From NCBI GenBank assembly GCA_005879785.1, contig VBJV01000022.1, positions 1 through 45,959 on the forward strand: DNA of 45,959 bases. The letters run 5' to 3'. The translations under genes were made by a program, and so were the position numbers. The DNA comes from Chloroflexota bacterium. Lineage in GTDB: Bacteria; Chloroflexota; Dormibacteria; Aeolococcales; Aeolococcaceae. Below, piece after piece: positions 16,989 through 25,791 of the stretch (the stretch's first letter is position 1; every line of letters starts with the position of its first letter). Below the pieces are notes generated by a model. It saw only the letters and a list, made by a program, of their open reading frames with translations. It had not been told where the DNA came from and did no database searches.

Positions 16989-18215
16989 TCAGCCACCGCC
17001 GGCCAGCGCCGCGGCCGGGAAGTCATCGAGCGATGCCAGCTCGATGGTCGTGCGAGCGTGCCGCTCCACGTCGCGCAGCTTGAGGATCTCGCTCGGTGTG
17101 ATCAGGGTGACGGCGACGCCGTTGCGGCCTGCGCGCGCGGTCCTGCCCACGCGGTGCAGGTATTCGTCGGGCGTCAGCGGCACGTCGTAATTGATGACGT
17201 GCGAGATGTCGTCGATGTCGAGGCCGCGGGCTGCGACGTTGGTGGCGATGAGGTAGCGGATGTGGCTGTTCCGGAACTGCTTCATGGCCTTGTCGCGGTC
17301 GCGCTGCGTGAGGTCACCGTGCAGCAAGCCCACCTCGTAGCCGCGACGCTGCAACTGTGCCTGCAGCACGTCGGCGGTGCGCTTGGTCTCGACGAAGATG
17401 AGCGCCATGGTGACGTCGGGCTTGTCGAGGATGTGCGCCAGCGTCCCGGTCTTGTCCGCCCAGGGGGTCTGCACGTACACCTGGCGGACGCCCGCTGGAA
17501 TCTCGGGTCGTGTGTTGATCTCAACGGTCACGGGCTCGTGCATGTGGCGCGCGGCGAGGCGGCGTACCCACTCGGGCATGGTGGCGCTGTAGAGCAGCGT
17601 CTGCCGGCGCTGCGGGCAGCGCCGGAGTATGCGTTCGACCTCGGGTGCAAACCCCATGTCGAGCATGCGGTCCGCCTCGTCGAGCACCACCACGCGCACG
17701 TTGTCCAGCGAGAGTGACCGCCGCTGCATGTGATCAGCGAGGCGACCTGGTGTTGCAACCACGACGTGGGCGCCGCGGCGCAGCGCCTCGACCTGACGGG
17801 CGATGGAGTCGCCGCCGTAGATGGCGACGGAACGCAGCTCGTAGCGCACGGCAAGGCGCGTGAACTCTTCGTTCACCTGCACCGCGAGCTCGCGTGTGGG
17901 ACAGAGCACGAGCGCCTGCACCGAGCCGTCGCGAGGAGCGAGCCGTTCGATGATGGGGATTGCAAACGCGGCGGTCTTGCCGCTGCCGGTGTGTGCCTGG
18001 CCGATGACATCACGTCCGGACATCGCGACGGGAATCGAGCCCACCTGTATCGGCGTCGCCAGCTCGAAACCGAGCTCGGCCACGGTGCGACGCATCGCCA
18101 GATCGAGGTCGAGCGTGTCGAAACCAGCCGCTTCAGGAGTGGTGGTCGCTGCCCCATCGACCGCTTGCGTGTCTGCGGGACGGGGCCTCGCGACCTGCGG
18201 TCTGTTGAACCGCAT
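16989..18215 (-). CDS. DEAD-box RNA helicase
   Basis: AHTGSGKTAAFAIPII, VLDEADRMLDMGF, SATMP, VAARGLDIDDISHVINYDVP, HRVGRTARAG; start MRFNRPQ at 18215. Confidence 0.95.
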   Translation of the reverse strand: MRFNRPQVARPRPADTQAVDGAATTTPEAAGFDTLDLDLAMRRTVAELGFELATPIQVGSIPVAMSGRDVIGQAHTGSGKTAAFAIPIIERLAPRDGSVQALVLCPTRELAVQVNEEFTRLAVRYELRSVAIYGGDSIARQVEALRRGAHVVVATPGRLADHMQRRSLSLDNVRVVVLDEADRMLDMGFAPEVERILRRCPQRRQTLLYSATMPEWVRRLAARHMHEPVTVEINTRPEIPAGVRQVYVQTPWADKTGTLAHILDKPDVTMALIFVETKRTADVLQAQLQRRGYEVGLLHGDLTQRDRDKAMKQFRNSHIRYLIATNVAARGLDIDDISHVINYDVPLTPDEYLHRVGRTARAGRNGVAVTLITPSEILKLRDVERHARTTIELASLDDFPAAALAGGG

Positions 18216-18329
18216 GCGAGAAGATGAACGCAAGACATCTTGATTGTAAAGGAAAGCCGGCCGTTCCCGATCGCATGAGTGTGACGGCGGCTGCCTCGCA
18301 CCGCAGCTGTGCTGCGTAAGATCGTGTCG

Positions 18330-19337
18330 ATGACAGCCGACGTGCTCTGCACGCTCGACCTCCCTGAGCCCTTCCCCACGCTGGTGTCCGCCCGGGCGGC
18401 ACTGCGCACGCTCGGGCGGCTGCCGGGTGCCGAGGGGCTCGCCGCGGAGCTGCACGCACGTCCCGTGGATGTGCTGTGTCCGCAGCTGCGCGACCCGATC
18501 GACGCCGCGGTGCTCGACGCCGGACTGCCCCGTCTGCGCTGTGTCTCCGTCTACGCGGTCGGCTACGACAACGTCGACGTCGACGCCGCAACCGCCCGCG
18601 GCATCGTGGTCGGGCACACCCCGGGAGTGCTCACCGATGCGGTCGCTGACTGCACCGTGGGATTGATGCTGGCGGTGGCACGGCGTCTGTGCGAGGGTGA
18701 CCGCGAGCTGCGTGCAGGCCGCTACACGGGCTGGGAGCCGACCTACCTGCTCGGCACGGAGATGCGCGACGCGGTCCTCGGGATCATCGGTTTCGGGCGT
18801 ATCGGACAGGCGGTGGCGCGACGCGCACTGGCATTCTCGATGCGCATCGTGTATTTCGATACCACCGATCCGACGATCGCCGACGATTTGCGCGAGATCG
18901 CGCAGCAGGTGTCGCTCGACGCGCTGCTGCGCGAAGCCGACGTCGTCTCCGTGCACACACCGCTGAGCGCCGAGACGCACCATCTCATCGACACCGACGC
19001 GCTGCGTGCGATGAAACCCACGGCGGTGCTGGTCAACACGTCGCGCGGGCCGGTGATCGACGAGGTGGCGCTGGTGCGCGCGCTTCGCGAGCACTGGATC
19101 GCGGGAGCCGGGCTCGATGTGTACGAGAACGAACCGCAGCTGGCGCCCGGGCTCGCCGGGTGCACCAACGCCGTCCTCGCGCCGCACCTGGGCAGTGCCA
19201 CGGTGCGCACTCGCGCCGCCATGGGCGAGCTCTGCGCGCGCAACGCACTCGACGCCATCGCCGGCCGCCTGCCACGCCATTGCGTCAACCCCGAGGCCTG
19301 GGCGCGCGCTTCTCCACCCCCGCTCACCGCATCGTGA
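18330..19337 (+). CDS. D-isomer-specific 2-hydroxyacid dehydrogenase
   Basis: GIIGFGRIGQAVARRAL; VNTSRGPVIDEVALVRAL; GLDVYENEPQL; APHLGSAT. ATG 18330 preferred, preceded by TAAGAT + 7 nt. Confidence 0.92.
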   Translation: MTADVLCTLDLPEPFPTLVSARAALRTLGRLPGAEGLAAELHARPVDVLCPQLRDPIDAAVLDAGLPRLRCVSVYAVGYDNVDVDAATARGIVVGHTPGVLTDAVADCTVGLMLAVARRLCEGDRELRAGRYTGWEPTYLLGTEMRDAVLGIIGFGRIGQAVARRALAFSMRIVYFDTTDPTIADDLREIAQQVSLDALLREADVVSVHTPLSAETHHLIDTDALRAMKPTAVLVNTSRGPVIDEVALVRALREHWIAGAGLDVYENEPQLAPGLAGCTNAVLAPHLGSATVRTRAAMGELCARNALDAIAGRLPRHCVNPEAWARASPPPLTAS

Positions 19338-20191
19338 CAGCGCCACCGGACGTGCGCGCGCCCGGCGCGCCGCGGCCGGAGCGGGCGATTCGCGGCGTCG
19401 TCATCGACCTCGACGGCACCGCGCTCGAGCGCGTTCCCCGGCTGCACGCGCGGACGCGCGCCTCGCTGCGGGCAGCCGCGGCGCGGACGCCGGTCATCGT
19501 CGCCACCGGGCGCATGTACCTGAGCGCGCTGCCCTGGGCCCGCGAACTGCACATTCGGGAACCGCTGGTCTGCTACGACGGGGCAGTGGTGCGAGCGATG
19601 CCGGAGTCCGGCGAGACGCTCGGCCCGGTGCTGCGCGCCGAACCCCTGCCCCGCGAGCAGGCGGTGCGGGCGCTGCACCTGGCCCGGCAGCACGGGTGGT
19701 ATTGCCAGGTGTATGCGGACGAGCAGATCCTCTGCGAGGGACTGCGCCCCGAGTCGGATCTCTACTCGCGCGTGTCGGGGATCCCCGTGCATGAGGTTGC
19801 CGACACCGAGCCGTACGTCTCCGCGGGAACGCCGAAGGTGCTGTTCGTCGTGATCGACGCCGCCGAGAACGCGCGCTGCCGACGCGTGCTGCACGAGCAG
19901 CTGGACAGCGGCGCACGCGTCACGCAGTCGCGGCCCGAGTACATCGAGGTGGTCAACGCGTCGGTGAACAAGGCGGTGAGCGCCCAGGCTGTGACCGCAC
20001 TGCTCGGCCTGTCACTGGCCGACTGCCTGGCGATCGGCGACGCCCCGAACGACATCGAGATGCTGCAGGCGGCCGGCTTCGCGGCTGCGGTTGCGACAGC
20101 CCCGGTCGAGGTCCTCGAACACGCGGACGTGGTCTGCGCACCGCCGCAGGAGGGCGGCGTCGCCGACGTGCTGGAAGCGCTCGGGATCTAG
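19334..20191 (+). CDS. Cof-type HAD-superfamily hydrolase
   Basis: VVIDLDGTALERVPRLHARTRASL; VNKAVSAQAVTALLGLSLADCLAIGDAPNDIEMLQAAGFAAAVATA; GTGA overlap. Confidence 0.9.
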   Translation: MTAPPDVRAPGAPRPERAIRGVVIDLDGTALERVPRLHARTRASLRAAAARTPVIVATGRMYLSALPWARELHIREPLVCYDGAVVRAMPESGETLGPVLRAEPLPREQAVRALHLARQHGWYCQVYADEQILCEGLRPESDLYSRVSGIPVHEVADTEPYVSAGTPKVLFVVIDAAENARCRRVLHEQLDSGARVTQSRPEYIEVVNASVNKAVSAQAVTALLGLSLADCLAIGDAPNDIEMLQAAGFAAAVATAPVEVLEHADVVCAPPQEGGVADVLEALGI

Positions 20192-20201
20192 CCCAGCGCG
20201 G

Positions 20202-21230
20202 CTACACGCCGCCCCGCTCGACCACGAGCTTGGTGAACGGCTGCAGCAGCGCGTCCACCGCGTCATCCCACTGCACGACCGAGGTGGTCACGCGCTCGGG
20301 ATGGAACCGCCCGCCTTGCACGAGGTCGAGGACGCGCGGGATCGCAGGGCGCGCACTCGGGCGCCCGGTCACGAAGGTGATGCTGTTGGAGTACATCTCC
20401 AGCAGGGGCATGGCGACCTCGCCCCCGTAGTAGATGCCCACCGAGGTGCAGATGCCGTCACCCGCGGTGGAGCGGATGGCGCAGTGCAGGCCGGCGACGC
20501 TCGCGCTGGCATCGACTGTCACCAGGTGCCGCCCGAGCCGGCGGGGCGGCGGGCCCTCGGTCACCGCCGCGCCGAACGCCTGCGCGAGCGACAGCCGCGC
20601 CGCGTCGGTGTCGATGTAGTGCACCTCAGCGCCCATGCCGGTCGCCATGCCGGCGGCGTAGAGGCCGATGCTGGGCGCGCCGCCGGCGACCACGAGCACG
20701 CTGGCGCCGGGCCGAGCCTCGAGCGGCGGCACCACCGTGCGCCACGCGTCGGGCAGGTTGTCACTGCAGCTCGCCACCGCCAGTGGATCGATGTCCTGGG
20801 GCAGCGGCACCAGCATGGCGTCCGCGTGCGGCACGCGAACCGTGTCGCTCAGGGCTCCGCCCCAGTCCTTGCCGACCACCGCGCCCAATCCGTACATCGA
20901 GCGGCGCGGTTCGACGCCGGCGCAGCTGGCCGTGTGCCCGGCTCGGCACGGGGGGCATTCACCGCATGTGATCTGGAACGGCACGATCACCGTGTCGCCG
21001 GACCGGACGGTCCGGACGTCGGGTCCCGTCGCCGTGACGCGTGCGATGAACTCATGGCCGAAGGCGAATGGGCCGGAGAACGGAGTGCGCCCACGGATGA
21101 TGGCCGCGTCGAGGTCGCAGGTGGCCACCACCAGCGGCGTCACCAACGCCTCGGCTGGACCTTCCAGCTGCGGAGGCGCGACGTCACGCCACTCCAGCCT
21201 GCCCGTGTCGACGAACGTCAGCTGCCGCAT
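20202..21230 (-). CDS. Zinc-binding alcohol dehydrogenase (MDR family)
   Basis: ATCDLDAA, FGHEFIARV, CGECPPCRAGHTASC, GAPSIGLYAAGMA. Confidence 0.9.
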   Translation of the reverse strand: MRQLTFVDTGRLEWRDVAPPQLEGPAEALVTPLVVATCDLDAAIIRGRTPFSGPFAFGHEFIARVTATGPDVRTVRSGDTVIVPFQITCGECPPCRAGHTASCAGVEPRRSMYGLGAVVGKDWGGALSDTVRVPHADAMLVPLPQDIDPLAVASCSDNLPDAWRTVVPPLEARPGASVLVVAGGAPSIGLYAAGMATGMGAEVHYIDTDAARLSLAQAFGAAVTEGPPPRRLGRHLVTVDASASVAGLHCAIRSTAGDGICTSVGIYYGGEVAMPLLEMYSNSITFVTGRPSARPAIPRVLDLVQGGRFHPERVTTSVVQWDDAVDALLQPFTKLVVERGGV

Positions 21231-21243
21231 CGCGGGCGGTGCA

Positions 21244-22082
21244 TCAACGTTCCCCGATGAAGCCCTGTCCTGTCTTCCGACCGAGCTCGCCGCGCGCGAC
21301 GTGCTCGTGGAGGATCGCCGGCGGGGCCCAGCGTGCTTCGCCGGTCTGGGCCAGGCCCTCGGCGAGGATCGATTCCACCACGTCGAGGCCGACCAGGTCG
21401 GCGAGCTCGAACACTCCCATCGGCCAGCCCAACCCGTTGCGCACCGCGATGTCGCAGTCCTCGATGGACACGAAGCCTTCCTCCACCAGCCGGAACGCCT
21501 CCTGCATGGCGATGAACAGGATCCGGTTGACGATGAATCCGTACGTCTCCCGGCGCACCAGCACCGGCGTCTTGCCGATCGACTCGGCGAAGTCGAGGGC
21601 GGCGTTGACCGTGGCCTCGGCCGTGTGCGGGCCCTTGACCACCTCCACGAGCGGCATCATCAGGGGAGGATTGAAGAAGTGCATGTTGAGGAACCGCTCC
21701 GGGCGAGTGACGTAGGCCGCCAGCAGCGACGAGGGGAGCGTCGAGGAGTTGGTGCCGATCATGACATCATCCTCGACGTGCTGGCAGATCCGCTCCAGCA
21801 CCTCGCGCTTGGCATCCCGGTCCCGCGCGCGCCGGTGAGCGCGGGGCCGGGGTCGGTGAACGGCGTGATGCGCGCGAGCGCGGCATCGAGGTCCGCCTCC
21901 GCCAGCTTGCCCTTCTCGACGCGCCGGCGCAGAAGGCCCGCGCCGTCGCGTATCGCCGTCTCGAGTCGCTCGGCCTTGCGGCTCACCAGCCGCACGTCGC
22001 ATCCGTGCAGGGCGGCCTGATGGGCGATCTGTCCCCCCATGGTGCCGGCGCCGACGACGCACAGGACGCGGGAGACGCTCAC
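21244..22082 (-). pseudogene. 3-hydroxyacyl-CoA dehydrogenase (PaaH/Hbd-like), internal deletion plus frameshift near 21820-21835
   Basis: N-terminal frame VLCVVGAGTMGGQIAHQAALHGCDVRLVSRKAERLE...ALARITPFTDPGPALTGA; C-terminal frame DRDAKREVLERICQHVEDDVMIGTNSSTLPSSLLA...MHFFNPPLMMPLVEVVKG...; the expected DLVIEAVPE-type strand is missing. Confidence 0.8.
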
Positions 22083-22083
22083 G

Positions 22084-23502
22084 TCACCCTCCCGCCCCAC
22101 CCGTCTCGCGACCGGGATGGGTCATGGCTTCGGGGTCGAGCAGCTGTGTGAGCTCCGCCTCGGGGAGCTGGGTGCGCTCGCGCGCCACCTCGCGCACGGT
22201 CCGCCCGGAGGCGTACGCCTCTTTGGCGATCGCCGCCGCGGCGTCGTAGCCGATGCGCGGCGCCAGCGCCGTGCCCAGCATCAGGCCCTGCTCCACCAGG
22301 CGCGGGCCGTTGTCGGTGGCGCTGATGCCGTCGACGCAGCGGGCGGCCAGGTTGCGCGCGGAGTGCGCCAGCAGCGCGCCGGATTGCAGCACGTCGTACG
22401 CGGCCACCGGCATCATCACGTTGAGCTCGAGCAGCGAACCCGCGGCCCCGCAGAACGCGACCGCTGCGTCGTAGCCGACCACCTGCGCGGCGACCATCGT
22501 CACCGACTCGGCGATCACCGGGTTCACCTTGCCGGGCATGATCGACGACCCCGGCTGCACCGCGGGGATGCCGATCTCGGCGATGCCTGCGCGCGGGCCG
22601 CAGCCGAGCAGACGGATGTCGTTGGCGATCTTGAAGAGCGTGATCGCAACACCCTTGAGCACACTGCTGGTGAAGACCACCGCGTCGAGCGCCGACTGGC
22701 CGGCGAAGTGATTGTCGGTCTCGCGAAACGCGATCCCGGTGATCGATGCAAGACGGCCGATGACTCGCCCGGGGAACTCCGGGTGCGTGCCGACACCGGT
22801 GCCCACCGCCGTGCCGCCCAGCGGCAGCTCCTGCAGCGCGGCAAGCGCCTCGGAGCAGTGCGATCTGCCGCGCTCGACCTGTCCGGCGTAGCCGAGGAAT
22901 TCCTGCCCCAGCCGGATGGGGGTCGCGTCCTGCAGGTGGGTCCGGCCCGTCTTGACGACCGGCCAGAATTCGTCGGACTTGGCACGAAGTGAGCGCTCCA
23001 GGGTTTCGAGCGCCGACAGCAGGTCGTCGTGCAGGATCTCGGCGGCGGCAACCTGGATCGCCGTCGGGATGACGTCGTTGCTCGACTGGCCGAGGTTGAC
23101 ATGGTCGTTGGGATGCACCGGTGCGCGCGACCCCAGCGTGCCGCCCAGCAGCTCGATGGCGCGATTGCCGATCACCTCATTGGCGTTCATGTTGGTCGAC
23201 GTTCCGCTGCCCGTCTGGAAGACGTCGACGACGAACTGTCCGTCCAGCGTGCCGTCGATCACCTCCTGCGCCGCGCGCTCGATCGCGTCCGCAAGCGCGG
23301 CGTCCAGCAGACCGAGGTCGCGATTGACCGCCGCAGACTGCTGCTTGATGAGGCCAATGGCCCGCACGAAGCTGCGCGGCAGGCGCAGGTCGCTGATGGG
23401 AAAGTTGAGCTTGGCGCGCATCGTGCTGGCGCCGTAGTACGCACCCGCCGGGACTTCGAGGTCCCCGAGCGAATCGTGCTCGATGCGGCTCGCTGCCGTC
23501 AC
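22084..23502 (-). CDS. fumC: Class II fumarate hydratase
   Basis: FQTGSGTSTNMNANEVIGNRA; VHPNDHVNLGQSSNDVIPTA; GSSIMPGKVNPVIAESVTMVAAQV. Confidence 0.93.
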   Translation of the reverse strand: MTAASRIEHDSLGDLEVPAGAYYGASTMRAKLNFPISDLRLPRSFVRAIGLIKQQSAAVNRDLGLLDAALADAIERAAQEVIDGTLDGQFVVDVFQTGSGTSTNMNANEVIGNRAIELLGGTLGSRAPVHPNDHVNLGQSSNDVIPTAIQVAAAEILHDDLLSALETLERSLRAKSDEFWPVVKTGRTHLQDATPIRLGQEFLGYAGQVERGRSHCSEALAALQELPLGGTAVGTGVGTHPEFPGRVIGRLASITGIAFRETDNHFAGQSALDAVVFTSSVLKGVAITLFKIANDIRLLGCGPRAGIAEIGIPAVQPGSSIMPGKVNPVIAESVTMVAAQVVGYDAAVAFCGAAGSLLELNVMMPVAAYDVLQSGALLAHSARNLAARCVDGISATDNGPRLVEQGLMLGTALAPRIGYDAAAAIAKEAYASGRTVREVARERTQLPEAELTQLLDPEAMTHPGRETGGAGG

Positions 23503-24626
23503 GTGCCGCCGCGCTCCTTGTCGAACACCGGGATGATCATCTCGAACTCGGCGCCGTTGCCGGGGACGGTGCGCGCCGACACCGAGCCCTGGTGGCGCTG
23601 CGCGACCGTCCGCACGATGTACAGCCCGAGCCCGCTCCCGGGCACCTTGCGCTGGCGTTCGGTGACTGAGCGGAAGTACTTGTCGAACAGATGCGGCGCG
23701 TCCTCCGCGGGGAACCCGCCGCCGTGATCGCGCACGGTGAAGTGGGCGCCGTCGCCACCGGCGCGGACCGAGACCTCGATCGGCGCCCCGGGCGGCCCGT
23801 GCTTGACGGCGTTGCCGAGCAGGTTGGTGAGCGCCAGGGTCAGGCGGCGGCGATCGCCGTTGACGGCGATGGCTTCGTCGACCTGCGTCTCGATGACGAT
23901 CTCACGCAGCTTCGCCTCCATGGCGACGTGCTCGACAGCGCCGTTGACGATCTCGGCGGCCTCCATGACCTCGAGCGACAGGTGATCGTCGGGATCTTCC
24001 AGGCGCGCCAGTTCGGCGAGCGCGTTGACCATGCGCACCATCATCTCGGTGCTCGCCGTGATCCCCTCGATGGCCACCACGGCCGTCTCCGGGAGCGTCC
24101 CCAGCATCCCCGTCGCCAGCAGCTGCCCGTAGCTGTTGAGGATGGTGAGAGGGCGGCGGAGCTCGTGCATGGTGATCGAGAGCGATGTCCCCCGCGCTGA
24201 CGATGAGGAGGTCGCGCTGGCCAGCTGGCCGGCCAGCAGGCCGACGCAACCGTGGGCAAGGCGCCGCGAGAGCGCTCCGACATCGTCACCGGTTGCCAGG
24301 GCGAGCGCGAGGCTGGTCTCGAAATCGAGCCCCTCTTCCCGGCTCGCCTGGGCTGTCGCCCGGCGCAGAGCGTTCAGGTGGAGCAGCGCCGTGTCCAGCC
24401 GGCCCTCCAGGCCGGCGGTCGGCTGATCGAGCTGATAGAACGTGATCAGGGGCCGCAGGTCGTCGGCCGACAGCCCGACGACGACCGCGTTGATGAACTG
24501 CCGGGGTCCGCGGGCGCCGTCCATGGGTGGCGGCGCCGGCGCGCTGATCGACTGGACGTGACGCGTCCACAGGTCAGCGATGCGCGCCGCGTGCGCGGCA
24601 AGAAAATCGCTGAACTGCGTGGTCAT
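23499..24626 (-). CDS. Soluble sensor histidine kinase with RsbRD-like N-terminus
   Basis: HELRRPLTILNSYGQLL, LTNLLGNAVKHGPPG, DHGGGFP, GSGLGLYIVRTVAQRHQGSV; no obvious TM segment. Confidence 0.88.
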   Translation of the reverse strand: MTTQFSDFLAAHAARIADLWTRHVQSISAPAPPPMDGARGPRQFINAVVVGLSADDLRPLITFYQLDQPTAGLEGRLDTALLHLNALRRATAQASREEGLDFETSLALALATGDDVGALSRRLAHGCVGLLAGQLASATSSSSARGTSLSITMHELRRPLTILNSYGQLLATGMLGTLPETAVVAIEGITASTEMMVRMVNALAELARLEDPDDHLSLEVMEAAEIVNGAVEHVAMEAKLREIVIETQVDEAIAVNGDRRRLTLALTNLLGNAVKHGPPGAPIEVSVRAGGDGAHFTVRDHGGGFPAEDAPHLFDKYFRSVTERQRKVPGSGLGLYIVRTVAQRHQGSVSARTVPGNGAEFEMIIPVFDKERGGT

Positions 24627-24682
24627 GGACCGCCAAGTCTATCCGTCGAGGAAAACCGCTCCTTGGCGAGCGGCCGCCGCGG

Positions 24683-25705
24683 CTAGACGCGGACGGGGAC
24701 GGGGGCTGGGAGCACGACCGCGGGCTGGCTGCCACGCCGCCGCATCCAGAGGACCGCGCCCACCACGGCGAACGGGATCATCTGCAGATCGATCAGCAGT
24801 GAGATCGCTCCCGCGTGCGTGGTCGAGATGCCCGCGTGGGCGAGCAGCCAGACCAGGACGCCTTCGCGGACGCCGAGGCCGTTGATGCTGATCGGCGCGA
24901 GCGCCACCAGCAGCGTCAGGGGAATGCACACCGCGAGCACCGCCCAGCTGAGGTCGACGCCGATCGCCTTGGCAGCCAGGCTGAGGGCGAACAGGTTGAC
25001 CCCCCAGCCGACGGCGCCGACGACCAGGCATTGCGCCACCGCGTGCGGATGGCGGCGGTACGACGCGAAGGCGTCGCTGAACGAGTGCACCGCGCGACCC
25101 AGACGCTCCCAGACCCGCGCGATCAGCTTGTGGGGCAGGACCCGGTCGGCGCTGAGCGCCCCGGTCCAGACCAGCACCAGCGTGGCCGCCAGCGCGCCGA
25201 TGCCCACCACCACCCCGTTGCCGAGCCAGTCACGCAGCAGCACAGCCGCGGCCAGGCCCCACACCGCCATGCCCAGCAGGCCGGCCATCCGGCTCCCGGC
25301 CAGCGAGGCGAGCACCCTGCCGTGACCGACGTGGCGACCAATCTCGACCGTGCGCATGGCGTCGCCGCCGACGCCGGCGGGAAGCACCTGGGTGAAGAAC
25401 AGGCTCTGCAGGTACGACGAGCTGAGCCGGCGCCAGCCGAACAGCGAGCCGTGGGCAGGCACCGTGGCCGTCCGCAGCAGCACACCCCATTCGAGGACGC
25501 TGGCCACCACGGCGACGGCGGTCAGGGCCAGAGCGGCGGCGATCCAGCGGGGATCGGCATGGCCCAGGCTCGCGGCAGCCTTGGGGATGTCGACGGTGTG
25601 GACCAGGAGCCCGACCCCCGCCAGCGTGCCGGCGACCCGTACCCATGGCGAACGCGCCACGCTTCGAGCCAGCCCAGACAGCCGTTGGACCACGGGGGTA
25701 TTCAA
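24683..25705 (-). CDS. Lysylphosphatidylglycerol synthase TM-region/UPF0104 family flippase-like membrane protein
   Basis: Multiple TMs; LPAGVGGDAMRTVEIGRHVG; APISINGLGVREGVLVWLL. Start uncertain (TTG 25705 or GTG 25693). Confidence 0.8.
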   Translation of the reverse strand: MNTPVVQRLSGLARSVARSPWVRVAGTLAGVGLLVHTVDIPKAAASLGHADPRWIAAALALTAVAVVASVLEWGVLLRTATVPAHGSLFGWRRLSSSYLQSLFFTQVLPAGVGGDAMRTVEIGRHVGHGRVLASLAGSRMAGLLGMAVWGLAAAVLLRDWLGNGVVVGIGALAATLVLVWTGALSADRVLPHKLIARVWERLGRAVHSFSDAFASYRRHPHAVAQCLVVGAVGWGVNLFALSLAAKAIGVDLSWAVLAVCIPLTLLVALAPISINGLGVREGVLVWLLAHAGISTTHAGAISLLIDLQMIPFAVVGAVLWMRRRGSQPAVVLPAPVPVRV

Positions 25706-25755
25706 CCTCTCTCTCGAGCGCCTCTCCGGCGCGCTCTGACACAACGTCACACAGC

Positions 25756-25770
25756 TCGCAAACCTTGCGA
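25756..25770. repeat. Inverted repeat TCGCAA-ACC-TTGCGA between dnaB and the UPF0104 gene
   Basis: Perfect 6-bp arms, 3-nt loop; 22 nt beyond the dnaB stop. Confidence 0.4.
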
Positions 25771-25791
25771 CAGAGGCAAAGGGACTACGTT

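Noticed and set aside
18216-19346. N-terminal extension of ORF 16989-19346
   Set aside because: Antisense to the 2-hydroxyacid dehydrogenase; the DEAD-box helicase begins at MRFNRPQ (18215).
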